Origin: CAZGMC01 sp964526565
Lineage (GTDB): Bacteria; Pseudomonadota; Alphaproteobacteria; DSM-16000; Inquilinaceae
Direction: 5' to 3'
Assembly: GCA_964526565.1 (NCBI GenBank)
Contig: CAZGMC010000015.1
Coordinates: forward strand, 1 to 54,074
DNA: 54,074 nt
Both the position numbers and the translations under genes were made by a program. Under the pieces are notes generated by a model, which was given only the letters and a program-made list of their open reading frames with translations, had not been told where the DNA came from and did no database searches. This document shows positions 8,026 through 16,915 of this stretch, piece by piece. Positions within the stretch are counted from its first letter, which is position 1, and each line of letters begins with the position of its first letter.

Positions 8026-9606
8026 ATGGACAACACGCCGACGGCCTGCCGCGGCATGGTCGTGGCGCCGCATCACCTGGCGGCGCAGAGCGGCCTGGCC
8101 GTGCTGCGCGACGGCGGCACCGCGGTCGAGGCGGCGGTTGCCGCCGCGGCCACGGCGGCCGTGGTCTATCCGCACATGTGCGGCCTGGGCGGCGACGCCG
8201 TCTGGCTGATCCATGAGCCCGGCCGTCCGCCGATCGGCATCGACGCCTGCGGCGCCGCGGGCGCCGGCGTGACACCCGACCTGTACCCGGAAGGTACCGT
8301 GCCGGCCCGCGGGCCCGGCGCCGCCAATACGGTGGCCGGGATGGTCGACGGCTGGCGGCTGGCCCTCGACTGGAGCCATGCCGGTGCCGACGGCCTGCCG
8401 CCGGCCCGCCTGCTCGCCGATGCCATCCACCATGCCGAGGCCGGCTTCCCCGTCAGCAACGGTCAGGTCCGCCATACCGCCGATCATCTCGCCGAGCTGG
8501 CCGCCGTGCCGGGCTTTGCCGACGTCTACGCGCCGGGCGGGCTGGCACCGGTGCCGGCGACGCGGTTCCGCCAGCCGGCCCTGGCGGCGACGCTGCGGCG
8601 GCTGGCCACGGCCGGCTTCGACGATTTCTACCGCGGCGGTCTGGCCCGCGCCGTCGCCGCCGAACTGGGCCGCGCCGGCAGCCCGCTCACCGCCGACGAC
8701 CTCGCCGGTCACGGGGCCCGCCACGTGGCACCCCTGTCGGTCGGCCTGCGGGCCGGGCGGGTCTTCAACCTGCCGCCGCCGACCCAGGGCCTGGCCGCGC
8801 TGCTGATCCTGGGCATCTTCGACCGGCTCGGCGTGGCCGAGGCCGACGGGTTCGCCCACATCCACGGCCTGGTCGAGGCGACCAAGCCGGCGTTCCGCCT
8901 GCGCGACGCGCACATCGGCGACCCCGCCCACCTGACCGTCGACCCCGAACGGTTCCTGGCGACGGCCTCGCTCGACACGCTGGCCGCCGGTGTCGACCGC
9001 AACGAGGCCGCGGCCTGGTCCCACGGTGCCGCGCCGGGCGACACGGTGTGGATCGGCGCGGTCGACGGCGCCGGGCGCGTCGTAAGCTGCCTGCACAGCC
9101 TGTACTGGGAGTTCGGCTCGGGGCTCGTGCTGCCGGAGACGGGGATCGTCTGGCAGAACCGCGGCGCCTGCTTCTCGCTGGTCCCGGACGCGGCCAACGC
9201 CCTGGCGCCGGGACGCAAGCCGCTCCACACCCTGAACCCGGCGCTGGCCCATCTGGCCGACGGCCGGGTCATGGCCCATGGCAGCATGGGCGGCGACGGC
9301 CAGCCGCAGTTCCAGGCCGCCCTGTTCACCCGCCACGTCCTGTTCGGCCAGCCGCTGCAGCGCGCGGTGGCGGCGCCGCGCTGGCTGCTGGGCCGTACCT
9401 GGGGCGAGGCCTCGGCGGCGCTGACCCTGGAGGACCGGTTCGACCCGGCCCTGGTCGAGGCGCTGCGCGCCGCCGGGCACGAGGTCCGCCTGGTGCCGCC
9501 GTTCAGCGACCTGCTGGGCCACGCCGGCGCCCTGGTGCTGCGCCCCGACGGCATCATCGAGGGCGCCGCCGATCCCCGCAGCGACGGCATGGCGGCGGGA
9601 TACTGA
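8026..9606 (+). CDS. Gamma-glutamyltransferase family protein
   Basis: A 526-residue Ntn-hydrolase of the gamma-glutamyltransferase superfamily. The N-terminal part has the family block GLAVLRDGGTAVEAAVAAAA and VVYPHMCGLGGDAVWLIHEP. The small-subunit start can be placed at DTVWIGAVDGAGRVVS, where the Thr (about residue 342) aligns with the autocatalytic nucleophile. FGSGLVLPETGIVWQNRG follows. It has no signal peptide, so unlike classical periplasmic GGT it is probably cytoplasmic, and the substrate may not be glutathione. GAAGGA precedes the ATG. It runs convergently with the GNAT gene, 13 bp apart. Confidence 0.88.
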   Translation: MDNTPTACRGMVVAPHHLAAQSGLAVLRDGGTAVEAAVAAAATAAVVYPHMCGLGGDAVWLIHEPGRPPIGIDACGAAGAGVTPDLYPEGTVPARGPGAANTVAGMVDGWRLALDWSHAGADGLPPARLLADAIHHAEAGFPVSNGQVRHTADHLAELAAVPGFADVYAPGGLAPVPATRFRQPALAATLRRLATAGFDDFYRGGLARAVAAELGRAGSPLTADDLAGHGARHVAPLSVGLRAGRVFNLPPPTQGLAALLILGIFDRLGVAEADGFAHIHGLVEATKPAFRLRDAHIGDPAHLTVDPERFLATASLDTLAAGVDRNEAAAWSHGAAPGDTVWIGAVDGAGRVVSCLHSLYWEFGSGLVLPETGIVWQNRGACFSLVPDAANALAPGRKPLHTLNPALAHLADGRVMAHGSMGGDGQPQFQAALFTRHVLFGQPLQRAVAAPRWLLGRTWGEASAALTLEDRFDPALVEALRAAGHEVRLVPPFSDLLGHAGALVLRPDGIIEGAADPRSDGMAAGY

Positions 9607-9619
9607 CCACTCTTCAGCC

Positions 9620-10459
9620 TCAGCTTGCCGCCGGCTGCTCCGTCATCGGCTGCATGCCGTAATTGAGCTGGGTGCCGGCCGGACGGAAGCCGAGGCGGCG
9701 GTAGATGGCGCCGGAGACCGGGTCGGCCGCCGACAGCCACGCCAGGCTGTGGCCGGCCGCGAAATGGCCCTGCAGCAGCCGGCTGCACAGCGCCGAGGCG
9801 AAGCCGCGGCGCCGGTAGCCGGCGCTGGTCGCCACGCCGGTCAGCTCGGCCGCACCGACGCCGATCTGCAGCGCGGCGCCGCACACGGTGCGGTCGTCGA
9901 CCCGGATCACGGCGGCGCGGACGCTGCCCTCGACCAGGCCGCGGGCCAGGAACCGGCGCCACTGGCTTTCGGCGGCGGCGTCGAGCGGCAGGCCGAAGCC
10001 GAGCTGCTGCACCTGGATCAGCCCGTCGAGCAGGTCGGCGTCGCCGGCAACCAGTTCGCGATAGTCGACGCCGCGGGCCAGCCGCCGCGGCCGCAACGCC
10101 TGTGGCGCCAGCACCATCAGCGGCTGGGTGTTGCGCCGGGCGATGCCGGCGGCTTCCAGCGCCGGCCCCAGGTCGGGAAACAGTTCGTGGATGATCTCCA
10201 GCCGGACCAGCCGGCCGTGCGCCTCGAACACCCGCCGCAGGTCGACGATGGCCGGGGGCCAGTCCGGCGGCGTCGCCATCGGCACGGCGAAGCTCATCAG
10301 GTAGTCGGCGCTGTCGGGCGACAGGAACGCCCGGAACGCGCCGGTGTCCGCCGTGACCCGGTCGCGGGCGCCGACCGCCATGACGTTGTCGGCGATGCGC
10401 TCCAGCGGACCGGCGCCGGTCATGGCGGCGGGGCGACGGCGCGGCAGGCTGAATGGCAT
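9620..10459 (-). CDS. GNAT family N-acetyltransferase
   Basis: A 279-residue protein. The C-terminal third is a GNAT fold with the acetyl-CoA motif GVATSAGYRRRGFASALCSRLL followed by IYRRLGFRPAGTQ. The N-terminal half (FEAHGRLVRLEIIHELFPDL) is typical of larger two-lobed GNATs; the acceptor is unknown. The start at 10459 is preferred because AGGGGCG lies seven bases upstream; an internal ATG at 10423 is possible. Confidence 0.8.
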   Translation of the reverse strand: MPFSLPRRRPAAMTGAGPLERIADNVMAVGARDRVTADTGAFRAFLSPDSADYLMSFAVPMATPPDWPPAIVDLRRVFEAHGRLVRLEIIHELFPDLGPALEAAGIARRNTQPLMVLAPQALRPRRLARGVDYRELVAGDADLLDGLIQVQQLGFGLPLDAAAESQWRRFLARGLVEGSVRAAVIRVDDRTVCGAALQIGVGAAELTGVATSAGYRRRGFASALCSRLLQGHFAAGHSLAWLSAADPVSGAIYRRLGFRPAGTQLNYGMQPMTEQPAAS

Positions 10460-10606
10460 GGTGGCGCCCCTGGGCCATGACCGACCCGACCGCCGGCCGG
10501 CCCGGTGCGATCTGTGCTTCCATCCCGTGGTTCCCTCGTCCGGAGGGGCAGTCTGGCCGAGGTGACGGGGGCCTGTCATGCGCGAAAACGACGGCATCCG
10601 CAGAAA

Positions 10607-10623
10607 AAGGGGACGGTCCCCTT
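10607..10623. repeat. Palindrome AAGGGGAC-G-GTCCCCTT upstream of the transposase
   Basis: A 17-bp near-perfect palindrome with an A-run before it (10604-10606), 47 bp upstream of the Y1 transposase. Motifs of the form AAAAGGGGACNGTCCCC are familiar companions of REP-associated transposase genes in environmental bacteria, so this is probably the cognate REP-like element. A second CGCG-TTGA-CGCG hairpin follows at 10627-10638. Confidence 0.75.
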
Positions 10624-10669
10624 AACCGCGTTGACGCGCGGCCGCAGGCGCTGCTAGCCTGCCTGTCCC

Positions 10670-11344
10670 ATGCCCAGGACAGCCCGCGCCGCGGTCGGCG
10701 ACCAGTGCTACCATGTGCTGAACCGGTCGAATGACGGGCAGCCGGTGTTCCGCAGCGACGCGGACTACCACGACTTCATCGAGCTGCTGGACACGGCGTG
10801 CGCGCGTCAGCCGATGCGCGTGATAGGCTACTGCATCATGCCCGACCACTTCCACCTGCTGCTGTGTCCCTACCGCGACGGCGACCTGGGCCGCTGGATG
10901 CGTTGGCTGTTCACAGCCCAGGTGCGGCGCCACCATGCCCGCCACGGCAGCGGCGGCCACGTCTGGCATGGCCGGTTCAAGGCCTTCCCCATCCAGCACG
11001 ACCAGCATCTGGTCACGGTGCTGCGCTATGTGGAGGCCAACCCGCGCCGGGCCGGGCTGGTCGAGCGGGCCGAGCAGTGGCCGTGGTCGAGCCTGGCCCG
11101 CCGCCGCACCCAGCCGCCGCGCTGGCTGGTGGCCGGGCCGACGGCACCATGGCTGGCGCCGCCGCGGGCCTGGATCGGGCTGGTCAACGAGCCCCTGCCG
11201 CCGGCGGTGCACGACCGCGTCCGCCGCTGTGTGGTGCGCGGCACCCCCTATGGCAGCGATGCCTGGATCGCCGCCGCCGCCGCCCGCCTGGGCCTGGAGT
11301 CCACCCTGCGCCCGCGCGGCCGGCCGCGGAAGGCGGGCGGGTGA
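10670..11344 (+). CDS. REP-associated tyrosine transposase (Y1_Tnp, RAYT)
   Basis: A 224-residue IS200/IS605-type single-strand transposase. The HUH motif is HFH in MPDHFHLLLCP, and the catalytic tyrosine is in LRYVEANPRRAGLV. The N-terminus RAAVGDQCYHVLNRSNDGQPVF matches the RAYT clade, which are single-copy domesticated enzymes linked to REP palindromes. Length is normal and the frame intact, so it could be active. It is bordered by its REP-like palindrome upstream and by a 13-bp tandem array downstream. Confidence 0.92.
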   Translation: MPRTARAAVGDQCYHVLNRSNDGQPVFRSDADYHDFIELLDTACARQPMRVIGYCIMPDHFHLLLCPYRDGDLGRWMRWLFTAQVRRHHARHGSGGHVWHGRFKAFPIQHDQHLVTVLRYVEANPRRAGLVERAEQWPWSSLARRRTQPPRWLVAGPTAPWLAPPRAWIGLVNEPLPPAVHDRVRRCVVRGTPYGSDAWIAAAAARLGLESTLRPRGRPRKAGG

Positions 11345-11380
11345 TGGTCCGGGACGGCCGCCGAAAACGGCCGTGGCCTG

Positions 11381-11458
11381 CGACCGTCGCCTGCGTCCGT
11401 CGCCTGCGACCGTCGCCTGCGTCCGTCGCCTGCGTCCGTCGCCTGCGTCCGTCGCCTG
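11381..11458. repeat. 13-bp tandem array, six copies
   Basis: Units CGACCGTCGCCTG and CGTCCGTCGCCTG alternate six times, differing by one base (A or T at position 3). It starts 36 bp after the transposase stop. Because 13 is not a multiple of three and the region is otherwise empty, it is read as non-coding. Confidence 0.95.
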
Positions 11459-11555
11459 GGGCGTGGCGATCCGGTGGTGCCGCAGGCGCTGGCCGACGCT
11501 GATCTTGAGCCGGCATGGCCCGGACTGGATCGCCGCGCGGCAAGTCGCACCGGTG

Positions 11556-11666
11556 CCGTCACCGCGAGCGCAGCGACGCGGCCCAGTCCCGGCGGCGCCG
11601 GGTCCGAAATGCCGCAGACCTGGCGTGCGGCGCCGCTGGATTGCTTCGCTGCGCTCGCAAAGACGG
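11556..11666. repeat. Degenerate dispersed inverted repeat of a second family
   Basis: Arms 11556-11586 and 11636-11666 (31 bp each, about 6 mismatches) surround a 49-bp loop. The right arm CTGGATTGCTTCGCTGCGCT continues as CGCAAAGACGG, the widespread alphaproteobacterial hairpin element. Together with the 13-bp array it fills 11345-11823, where no gene is visible. Confidence 0.82.
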
Positions 11667-11823
11667 GATGGCAATGCGGGCCTGTATATAAATGAACCCC
11701 CGGCCTCCTCACAGTTTCATCCAGCGCGATCGGCCCGCACGGACGGTCGTCAGCTCCAAATGGCGGCATTCCTTAAGATTGCCTCCTATGGTCACGAGGT
11801 TCATGCTTTGCACGCAATCAAGT

Positions 11824-12009
11824 TCAAGGCGTGAAATCCTCCTCACCCACAACCTCAAGCGACACCACCGCGGCGTTGATCAGCGTCTTGCCGCGGTTCT
11901 CGAAGTTGACGGTGATGCGCTCGCGCACCACCGACTGCACCTGGCCGATGCCCCAGTCGGGCTGCCCGGGGTGGCGCACCAGGGCGCCCGGAACGATGGT
12001 GTCGAGCAT
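11824..12009 (-). CDS. DUF3553 domain protein
   Basis: A 61-residue protein covering a whole DUF3553 domain: PGALVRHPGQPDWGIGQVQS and ITVNFENRGKTLI. The fold is small and beta-rich, similar to the nucleic-acid or protein interaction domains found in UvrD/CarD-like contexts. The function as a stand-alone protein is unknown. GGAGGG precedes the ATG. It is divergent from chpT, with a 137-bp shared upstream region. Confidence 0.85.
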   Translation of the reverse strand: MLDTIVPGALVRHPGQPDWGIGQVQSVVRERITVNFENRGKTLINAAVVSLEVVGEEDFTP

Positions 12010-12146
12010 GGAAGGCCCTCCATTTGTCCTTCAACCACGGCGCGTCCCGGTTCTATGCTGGGGTGGCGGCCGACGGGCGACGGCCGCGCACCGCCGACGC
12101 TCGCGCCGGCGCCAAACAATCACACCGCTCGAAGGGGAAACGCACC

Positions 12147-12785
12147 ATGCTGGACATTCGTGTCGTGGAGCTGATGTGCTCGCGACTCTGTCACGACTTG
12201 GTCAGCCCGATCGCCGCGATCAACAACGGAGTCGAACTGATCCAGGAGGTCGACGAGGACATGGCCGACGAGGCCATGGCACTCGTCGCCCAGAGCGGCG
12301 GGCGTGCCGCCGCCCTGCTGCGCCTGTTCCGCCTCGCCTTCGGTGCCGCCGGGGCGCAGTCGTCGATCACCCTGGCCGACGCCAAGGAGGCCGCGGCCGC
12401 CTATCTGGCCGGGCCGAAGCTGGCGCTCGACTGGCGCGTGCCAGAGCAGGTCGCCCAGGCGCCGGCGCCGGCCGGGTCGGCCAAGGTGCTGCTCAACCTG
12501 TTCGTTGTGGCCTGTGACGCCCTGATCCATGGCGGCGTCATCACGGTCACCTGCGAGGGCAGCGGCGCCGACCGCCACCTGGTCGCGGTCGCGGCCGGGC
12601 GCGGCGCGACGCTGTCGGCGGAGGCCGCGGCGGCCCTGGCCGGGCTGACGCCGGTCGAGGCGCTGACGCCGCGCACGGTGCAGGCCTTCGCCGCCGGGGC
12701 GTTTGCCCGGCACTACGGCCTCGCCATCGGCCATGACGATGCCGCACCGGACACGATCCGCCTGACGCTCAGCCTGCCGGCCTGA
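12147..12785 (+). CDS. chpT: Histidine phosphotransferase ChpT
   Basis: A 212-residue ChpT-type phosphotransferase. The phospho-accepting helix LCHDLVSPIAAINNGVELI contains His16, followed by a degenerate ATPase-like domain ending in FARHYGLAIGHDDAAPDTIRL. In alphaproteobacteria ChpT relays phosphate from the hybrid kinase CckA to CtrA and CpdR. The ribosome site GAAGGGGAAA lies seven bases before the ATG. It is followed 149 bp later by cheA on the same strand, suggesting a link between the CtrA relay and the motility genes. Confidence 0.88.
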   Translation: MLDIRVVELMCSRLCHDLVSPIAAINNGVELIQEVDEDMADEAMALVAQSGGRAAALLRLFRLAFGAAGAQSSITLADAKEAAAAYLAGPKLALDWRVPEQVAQAPAPAGSAKVLLNLFVVACDALIHGGVITVTCEGSGADRHLVAVAAGRGATLSAEAAAALAGLTPVEALTPRTVQAFAAGAFARHYGLAIGHDDAAPDTIRLTLSLPA

Positions 12786-12934
12786 GCGGCGGTCGCTCGT
12801 CGTACGGAAAACGCAAGCTTTACAGGTTATTAAACAGTTTCTGCGAGCGTGGCGTCATCCCGGCCCGGCCGTCGGGCGCGCCGTGCGGCGGCGCCATCGG
12901 CCGGCCGCCGCCCGGCCCCAAGGGTGACAGTACA

Positions 12935-15900
12935 ATGGATGATCTTCTCAGCGAGTTTCTGACGGAAACCGCCGAAAACCTGTCGGTCCTCGACCTCGAA
13001 CTGGTCAAGCTGGAGCAGAACCCGAACGACCCGGCGCTGCTCAGCAACATCTTCCGGCTGGTCCACACCATCAAGGGGACGTGCGGCTTTCTTGGCCTGC
13101 CGCGGCTGGAGGCGGTGGCGCATGCGGCCGAGAACGTGCTCGGCAAGTTCCGCGACGGCAAGCTCGAGGTCACGCCGGCGGCGGTCACCCTTATTCTGAA
13201 GTCGCTGGACACCATCAAGGCGATCCTGGCCGGACTGGAGGCGACCGAGGACGAGCCGCCGGGCGACGACGGCGTGCTGATCGGCCAGCTCAACACCATG
13301 GCCGACGGCGGTGCCGTCGACATCGCCGCGGTCGAGGCGGCGGTGCCCGTGCCGCCACCGGCCGCCGCGGCGCCCGTGCCTGAACCCGTGCCCGAACCCG
13401 AACCGCACACCGTCGCCGCCGACGAGCCCGACTTCACGCCGGTCCCGGCCTACCAGACCGCGGCGCTCGCGGCAGCCATGGCCGGCGCCGCCATGGCCGC
13501 TGCCGCGCCGGAGCCCGAAGCCGAGCCCGAAGCCGAGCCCGAAGCCGAGCCCGAGCCGGAAGCGGCGGCGGAGCCCGAGCCGCACCGCCATGCCGCGGCG
13601 CCTGGGCAACCGGCTCCCGCCGCCCCCGCCGCAGCGGTCCGGGCGGAACCGCCGGAACAGCCCGCGGAGGTCAAGGAGTCGGCCGTCGCCGCCCAGTCCA
13701 TCCGGGTCAATGTCGACCTGCTCGAGAACCTGATGACCATGGTCTCCGAGCTGGTGCTGACCCGCAATCAGGTCATGCAGATCCTGCGCAGCCAGAAGGA
13801 GAGCGAGTTCGCCGCGCCGCTGCAGCGCCTCAACCACGTCACCTCTGAACTGCAGGAGGGCGTGATGAAGACGCGCATGCAGCCCATCGGCAACGCCTGG
13901 GCCAAGCTGCCGCGCATGATCCGCGACCTGTCCCACGAGCTCGGCAAGAAGATCGAGCTGGAGATGATCGGCGCCGACACCGAGCTCGACCGTCAGGTGC
14001 TGGAGCTGATCAAGGACCCGCTCACCCATATGATCCGCAACGCCGCGGATCACGGCATCGAGCCGCCCGCCGACCGCGCCAGGGCGGGCAAGCCGGAGGC
14101 CGGCCACGTCCGCCTCAACGCCTATCACGAGGGCGGCCACATCATCATCGAATCGACCGACGACGGCCGCGGCCTGTCGGTCGGCAAGATCAAGGCCAAG
14201 GCGGTCGCCAAGGGACTGGCCACCGAGGCCGAGCTGGCCGCCATGACCGACCAGCAGATCCAGCAGTTCATCTTCAAGCCGGGCTTCTCCACGGCAGAGA
14301 AGGTGACCTCGGTCTCGGGGCGCGGCGTCGGCCTGGACGTGGTGCGCACCAACATCGAGAAGATCGGCGGCACCATCGAACTGAAGTCGGTGGCCGGCCG
14401 CGGGTCGACCTTCATCATCAAGATTCCGCTGACCCTGGCGATCGTCTCGGCCCTGGTCGTGGAATGCGCCGGCGAGCGCTTCGCCATCCCGCAGATCAGC
14501 GTGGTCGAGCTGGTCCGCGCCGGCGGCCACAGCGAGCACGCCATCGAGACGATCCATGGCACGCCGGTGCTGCGCCTGCGCGACCGGCTGCTGCCGCTGG
14601 TCTCGCTGCGCAAGCTGCTGCGGCTCGACAGCGCCAACGGCCATGCCAGGGATCAGGTCACCGGCCCAGGCAATGGCCCAGGCAATGGCCCAGGCAATGG
14701 CCCAGGCAATGGCCNNNNNNNNNNNNNNNNNNNNNNNNNNNNNNNNNNNNNNNNNNNNNNNNNNNNNNNNNNNNNNNNNNNNNNNNNNNNNNNNNNNNNN
14801 NNNNNNNNNNNNNNGGCCCAGGCAATGGCCCAGGCAATGGCCCAGGCAATGGCCCAGGCAATGGCCATGAGCTCGACAAGTTCATCGTCGTCACCCAGGT
14901 CGGCACGTACATCTTCGGCATCATCGTCGACCGCGTGTTCGACACCGAGGAGATCGTCGTCAAGCCGGTGGCACCCATCCTGCGCCACATAGAGATGTTC
15001 TCGGGCAACACGATCCTGGGCGACGGCAGCGTCATCATGATCCTCGACCCGAATGGCATCGCCTCGGCCACCGGCGAGATCAGCTTCGCCGAGGGCCTGG
15101 ACACCGCGGCCGCCGCCAAGGCGAAGACCCATCACGACGAGAGCACCGCCATGCTGTTGTTCCGTGCCTGCCGCGGTGCGCCGAAGGCGGTGCCGCTGGC
15201 CCTGGTGGCGCGGCTGGAGGACGTCGAAGAGAAGTCGATCGAGGTGTCGAACGGCCACATGCTGGTCCAGTACCGCGGCAGGCTGATGCCGCTGGTGCCG
15301 TTCGACCCGGGCTACGTCATCGGCGACGGCCGCCGGCCGGTGCTCGTCTTCGCCGACGGCGACCGCGCCATGGGCCTGATCGTCGACGAGATCATCGACA
15401 TCGTCGAGCAGCGGATGAACGTCGAGATGTCGGGCGAAGGCAACGGCCTGCTGGGCAGCGCCATCATCGCCGGCAAGGCCACCGACGTGATCGACGCCGG
15501 CTACTACCTGACCCAGGCCTATCACGACTGGTTCAAGTCGTCGAACGAGGCCAATGCCACGGAAGACCATCACGACCGCGTGCTGATCATCGACGACAGC
15601 CCGTTCTTCCGGAACATGCTGCTGCCGATGCTGACCGTCGCCGGCTACGACGTCACCTCGGTGGAGAGCGCCGACGAGGCACTGGCCCTGTGCGAGGCCG
15701 GCGAGGACTTCGACGTGATCGTCAGCGACATCGAGATGCCGGGCATGAACGGCTTCGACTTCTGCGAGAAGATCAAGAAGAACGGCAGCCGCTGGCATGA
15801 CACGCCGATCGTGGCGCTGTCGTCGCACACGACACCGCGCGACCTGGACCGCGGCCGCCAGGCCGGCTTCACCGACTACGTCGCCAAGTTCGACCGCGAC

Positions 15901-15954
15901 ACGCTGCTGGCGACCCTGTCCGAAACCCTGGCGGAGACGAGAGGTGCGGCATGA
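12935..15954 (+). CDS. cheA: Chemotaxis histidine kinase CheA with CheW-like and receiver domains (interrupted by gap)
   Basis: Upstream of the gap are an Hpt (P1) domain with His44 in RLVHTIKGTCGFLGL, a long Ala/Pro/Glu linker (about 125-245), the P3 dimerisation helix (VDLLENLMTMVSELVLTRNQ), the P4 ATPase (HMIRNAADHGIE, GRGVGLDVVRTNIEKIGG) and the first half of P5. After the gap P5 resumes (FIVVTQVGTYIFGIIVDRVF), then an extra CheW-like domain and a receiver (VLIIDDSPFFRNML, phospho-Asp in VIVSDIEMPG). The flanks lie in different frames only because the gap is 100 N; a true missing length of 8 modulo 12 restores one frame. Length is at least about 970 residues. Its stop overlaps the cheW start. 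Confidence 0.92.
14663..14862 (+). repeat. In-frame 12-bp tandem array inside cheA, encoding (Gly-Pro-Gly-Asn)n
   Basis: The unit GGCCCAGGCAAT occurs four times at 14663-14710 plus four bases, and four times at 14815-14862. In the cheA frame it encodes GPGN repeats. It lies in the loop between LVSLRKLLRL and ELDKFIVVTQ of P5, a position where homologues have a short variable loop. The real copy number is hidden by the gap. Confidence 0.95.
14715..14814. other. Assembly gap of 100 N inside cheA
   Basis: Exactly 100 N flanked on both sides by about 52 bp of the same 12-bp repeat. A placeholder of unknown true size, it should not be read as a frameshift in cheA. Confidence 0.98.
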
Positions 15955-16457
15955 GCAGGACAGCCACCGCCACCGGCGGCAATACCGCCAAGGGCAAACG
16001 CGACGACCGCGAGCACGAGGAGTTCGTCGACTACGTCACCATGACGATCGCCGAGCAGACGTTCGGCATCCCCGTGCTGCAGGTGCAGGACGTGCTCGGG
16101 CCGCAGCGCATCACGCGCATCCCGCTGGCGCCGCAGGAAGTGGCCGGCTCGCTCAACCTGCGCGGGCGCATCGTCACGGCCATCGACGTCCGCCTGCGCC
16201 TGGGGCTGGAGCCGCGGCCGCGCGACGGCCACGACATGAGCATCGTCGTCGACCACAAGGGCGAGCTGTACAGCCTGATGGTCGACAGCGTCGGCGAGGT
16301 GCTCAGCGTCTCGAGCCGGCATTTCGAGCGCAACCCGGCGACGCTCGATCCGGTCTGGCGCGACGTGTCCAACGGCATCTACCGCCTCAACGACCAGCTT
16401 CTGGTCGTGCTCGACGTGGCCCGGCTGCTCGATTTCACCGCGCGCGCGGCCGCCTAG
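15951..16457 (+). CDS. cheW: Chemotaxis coupling protein CheW
   Basis: A 168-residue CheW. It contains FVDYVTMTIAEQTFGIPVLQVQDVL, then GSLNLRGRIVTAIDVRLRLGL and YSLMVDSVGEVLSV, the usual two beta-barrel subdomains that couple CheA to chemoreceptors. A basic, low-complexity 20-residue N-terminal tail precedes the domain. The start overlaps the cheA stop by ATGA, implying translational coupling. Confidence 0.95.
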   Translation: MSRTATATGGNTAKGKRDDREHEEFVDYVTMTIAEQTFGIPVLQVQDVLGPQRITRIPLAPQEVAGSLNLRGRIVTAIDVRLRLGLEPRPRDGHDMSIVVDHKGELYSLMVDSVGEVLSVSSRHFERNPATLDPVWRDVSNGIYRLNDQLLVVLDVARLLDFTARAAA

Positions 16458-16518
16458 TGGCCTGTGCCCTGCGTGCGTCGACCGCGGCGACTGTCCGGAA
16501 TTGGGCCCGGAGATCGGG

Positions 16519-16893
16519 ATGACGGCAATGAAGACCTGCCTCGTGGTCGACGATTCGCGGGTGGTCCGCAAGGTTGCCCGCAAGATCCTGGAAAGCCTCA
16601 GCTTCGAGTGCGAGGAGGCGGAGGACGGCAAACAGGCCATGGAGCTGTGCGTACGCCGCATGCCCGACGCCATCCTGCTCGACTGGAACATGCCGGTGAT
16701 GACCGGCATCGAGTTCCTGCGCCGGCTGCGCAAGATGACCGGCGGCGAAGCACCACGCGTGGTCTTCTGCACGACCGAGAACGACCTGGCCCACATCCAG
16801 GAGGCGCTGAGCTGCGGCGCCAACGAGTACATCATGAAGCCGTTCGACAGCGACATCGTGCAGACGAAGTTCGCCCAGGTCGGCCTGATCTGA
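16519..16893 (+). CDS. cheY: Response regulator, CheY-like
   Basis: A 124-residue single-domain receiver. Acidic pocket VVDDSR, phospho-acceptor Asp55 in AILLDWNMPVMTG, conserved Thr in VVFCTTEND and Lys in IMKPFDSDIV. As the lone receiver inside cheAW-BR, it is the likely motor-binding output of CheA. ATG 16519 is favoured by GGAG six bases upstream; ATG 16528 is the alternative. It begins 61 bp after cheW. Confidence 0.92.
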   Translation: MTAMKTCLVVDDSRVVRKVARKILESLSFECEEAEDGKQAMELCVRRMPDAILLDWNMPVMTGIEFLRRLRKMTGGEAPRVVFCTTENDLAHIQEALSCGANEYIMKPFDSDIVQTKFAQVGLI

Positions 16894-16915
16894 TGTGCCG
16901 ATTCGGGAGATGCAG

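Noticed and set aside
10670..11344. Complete insertion sequence around the Y1 transposase
   Set aside because: No paired terminal ends or tnpB; the sequence type is the single-copy RAYT rather than an IS.
12935..15954. Frameshifted or split cheA pseudogene
   Set aside because: The apparent frame change comes from the arbitrary 100-N gap; repeat phase predicts an intact frame and domains continue normally.
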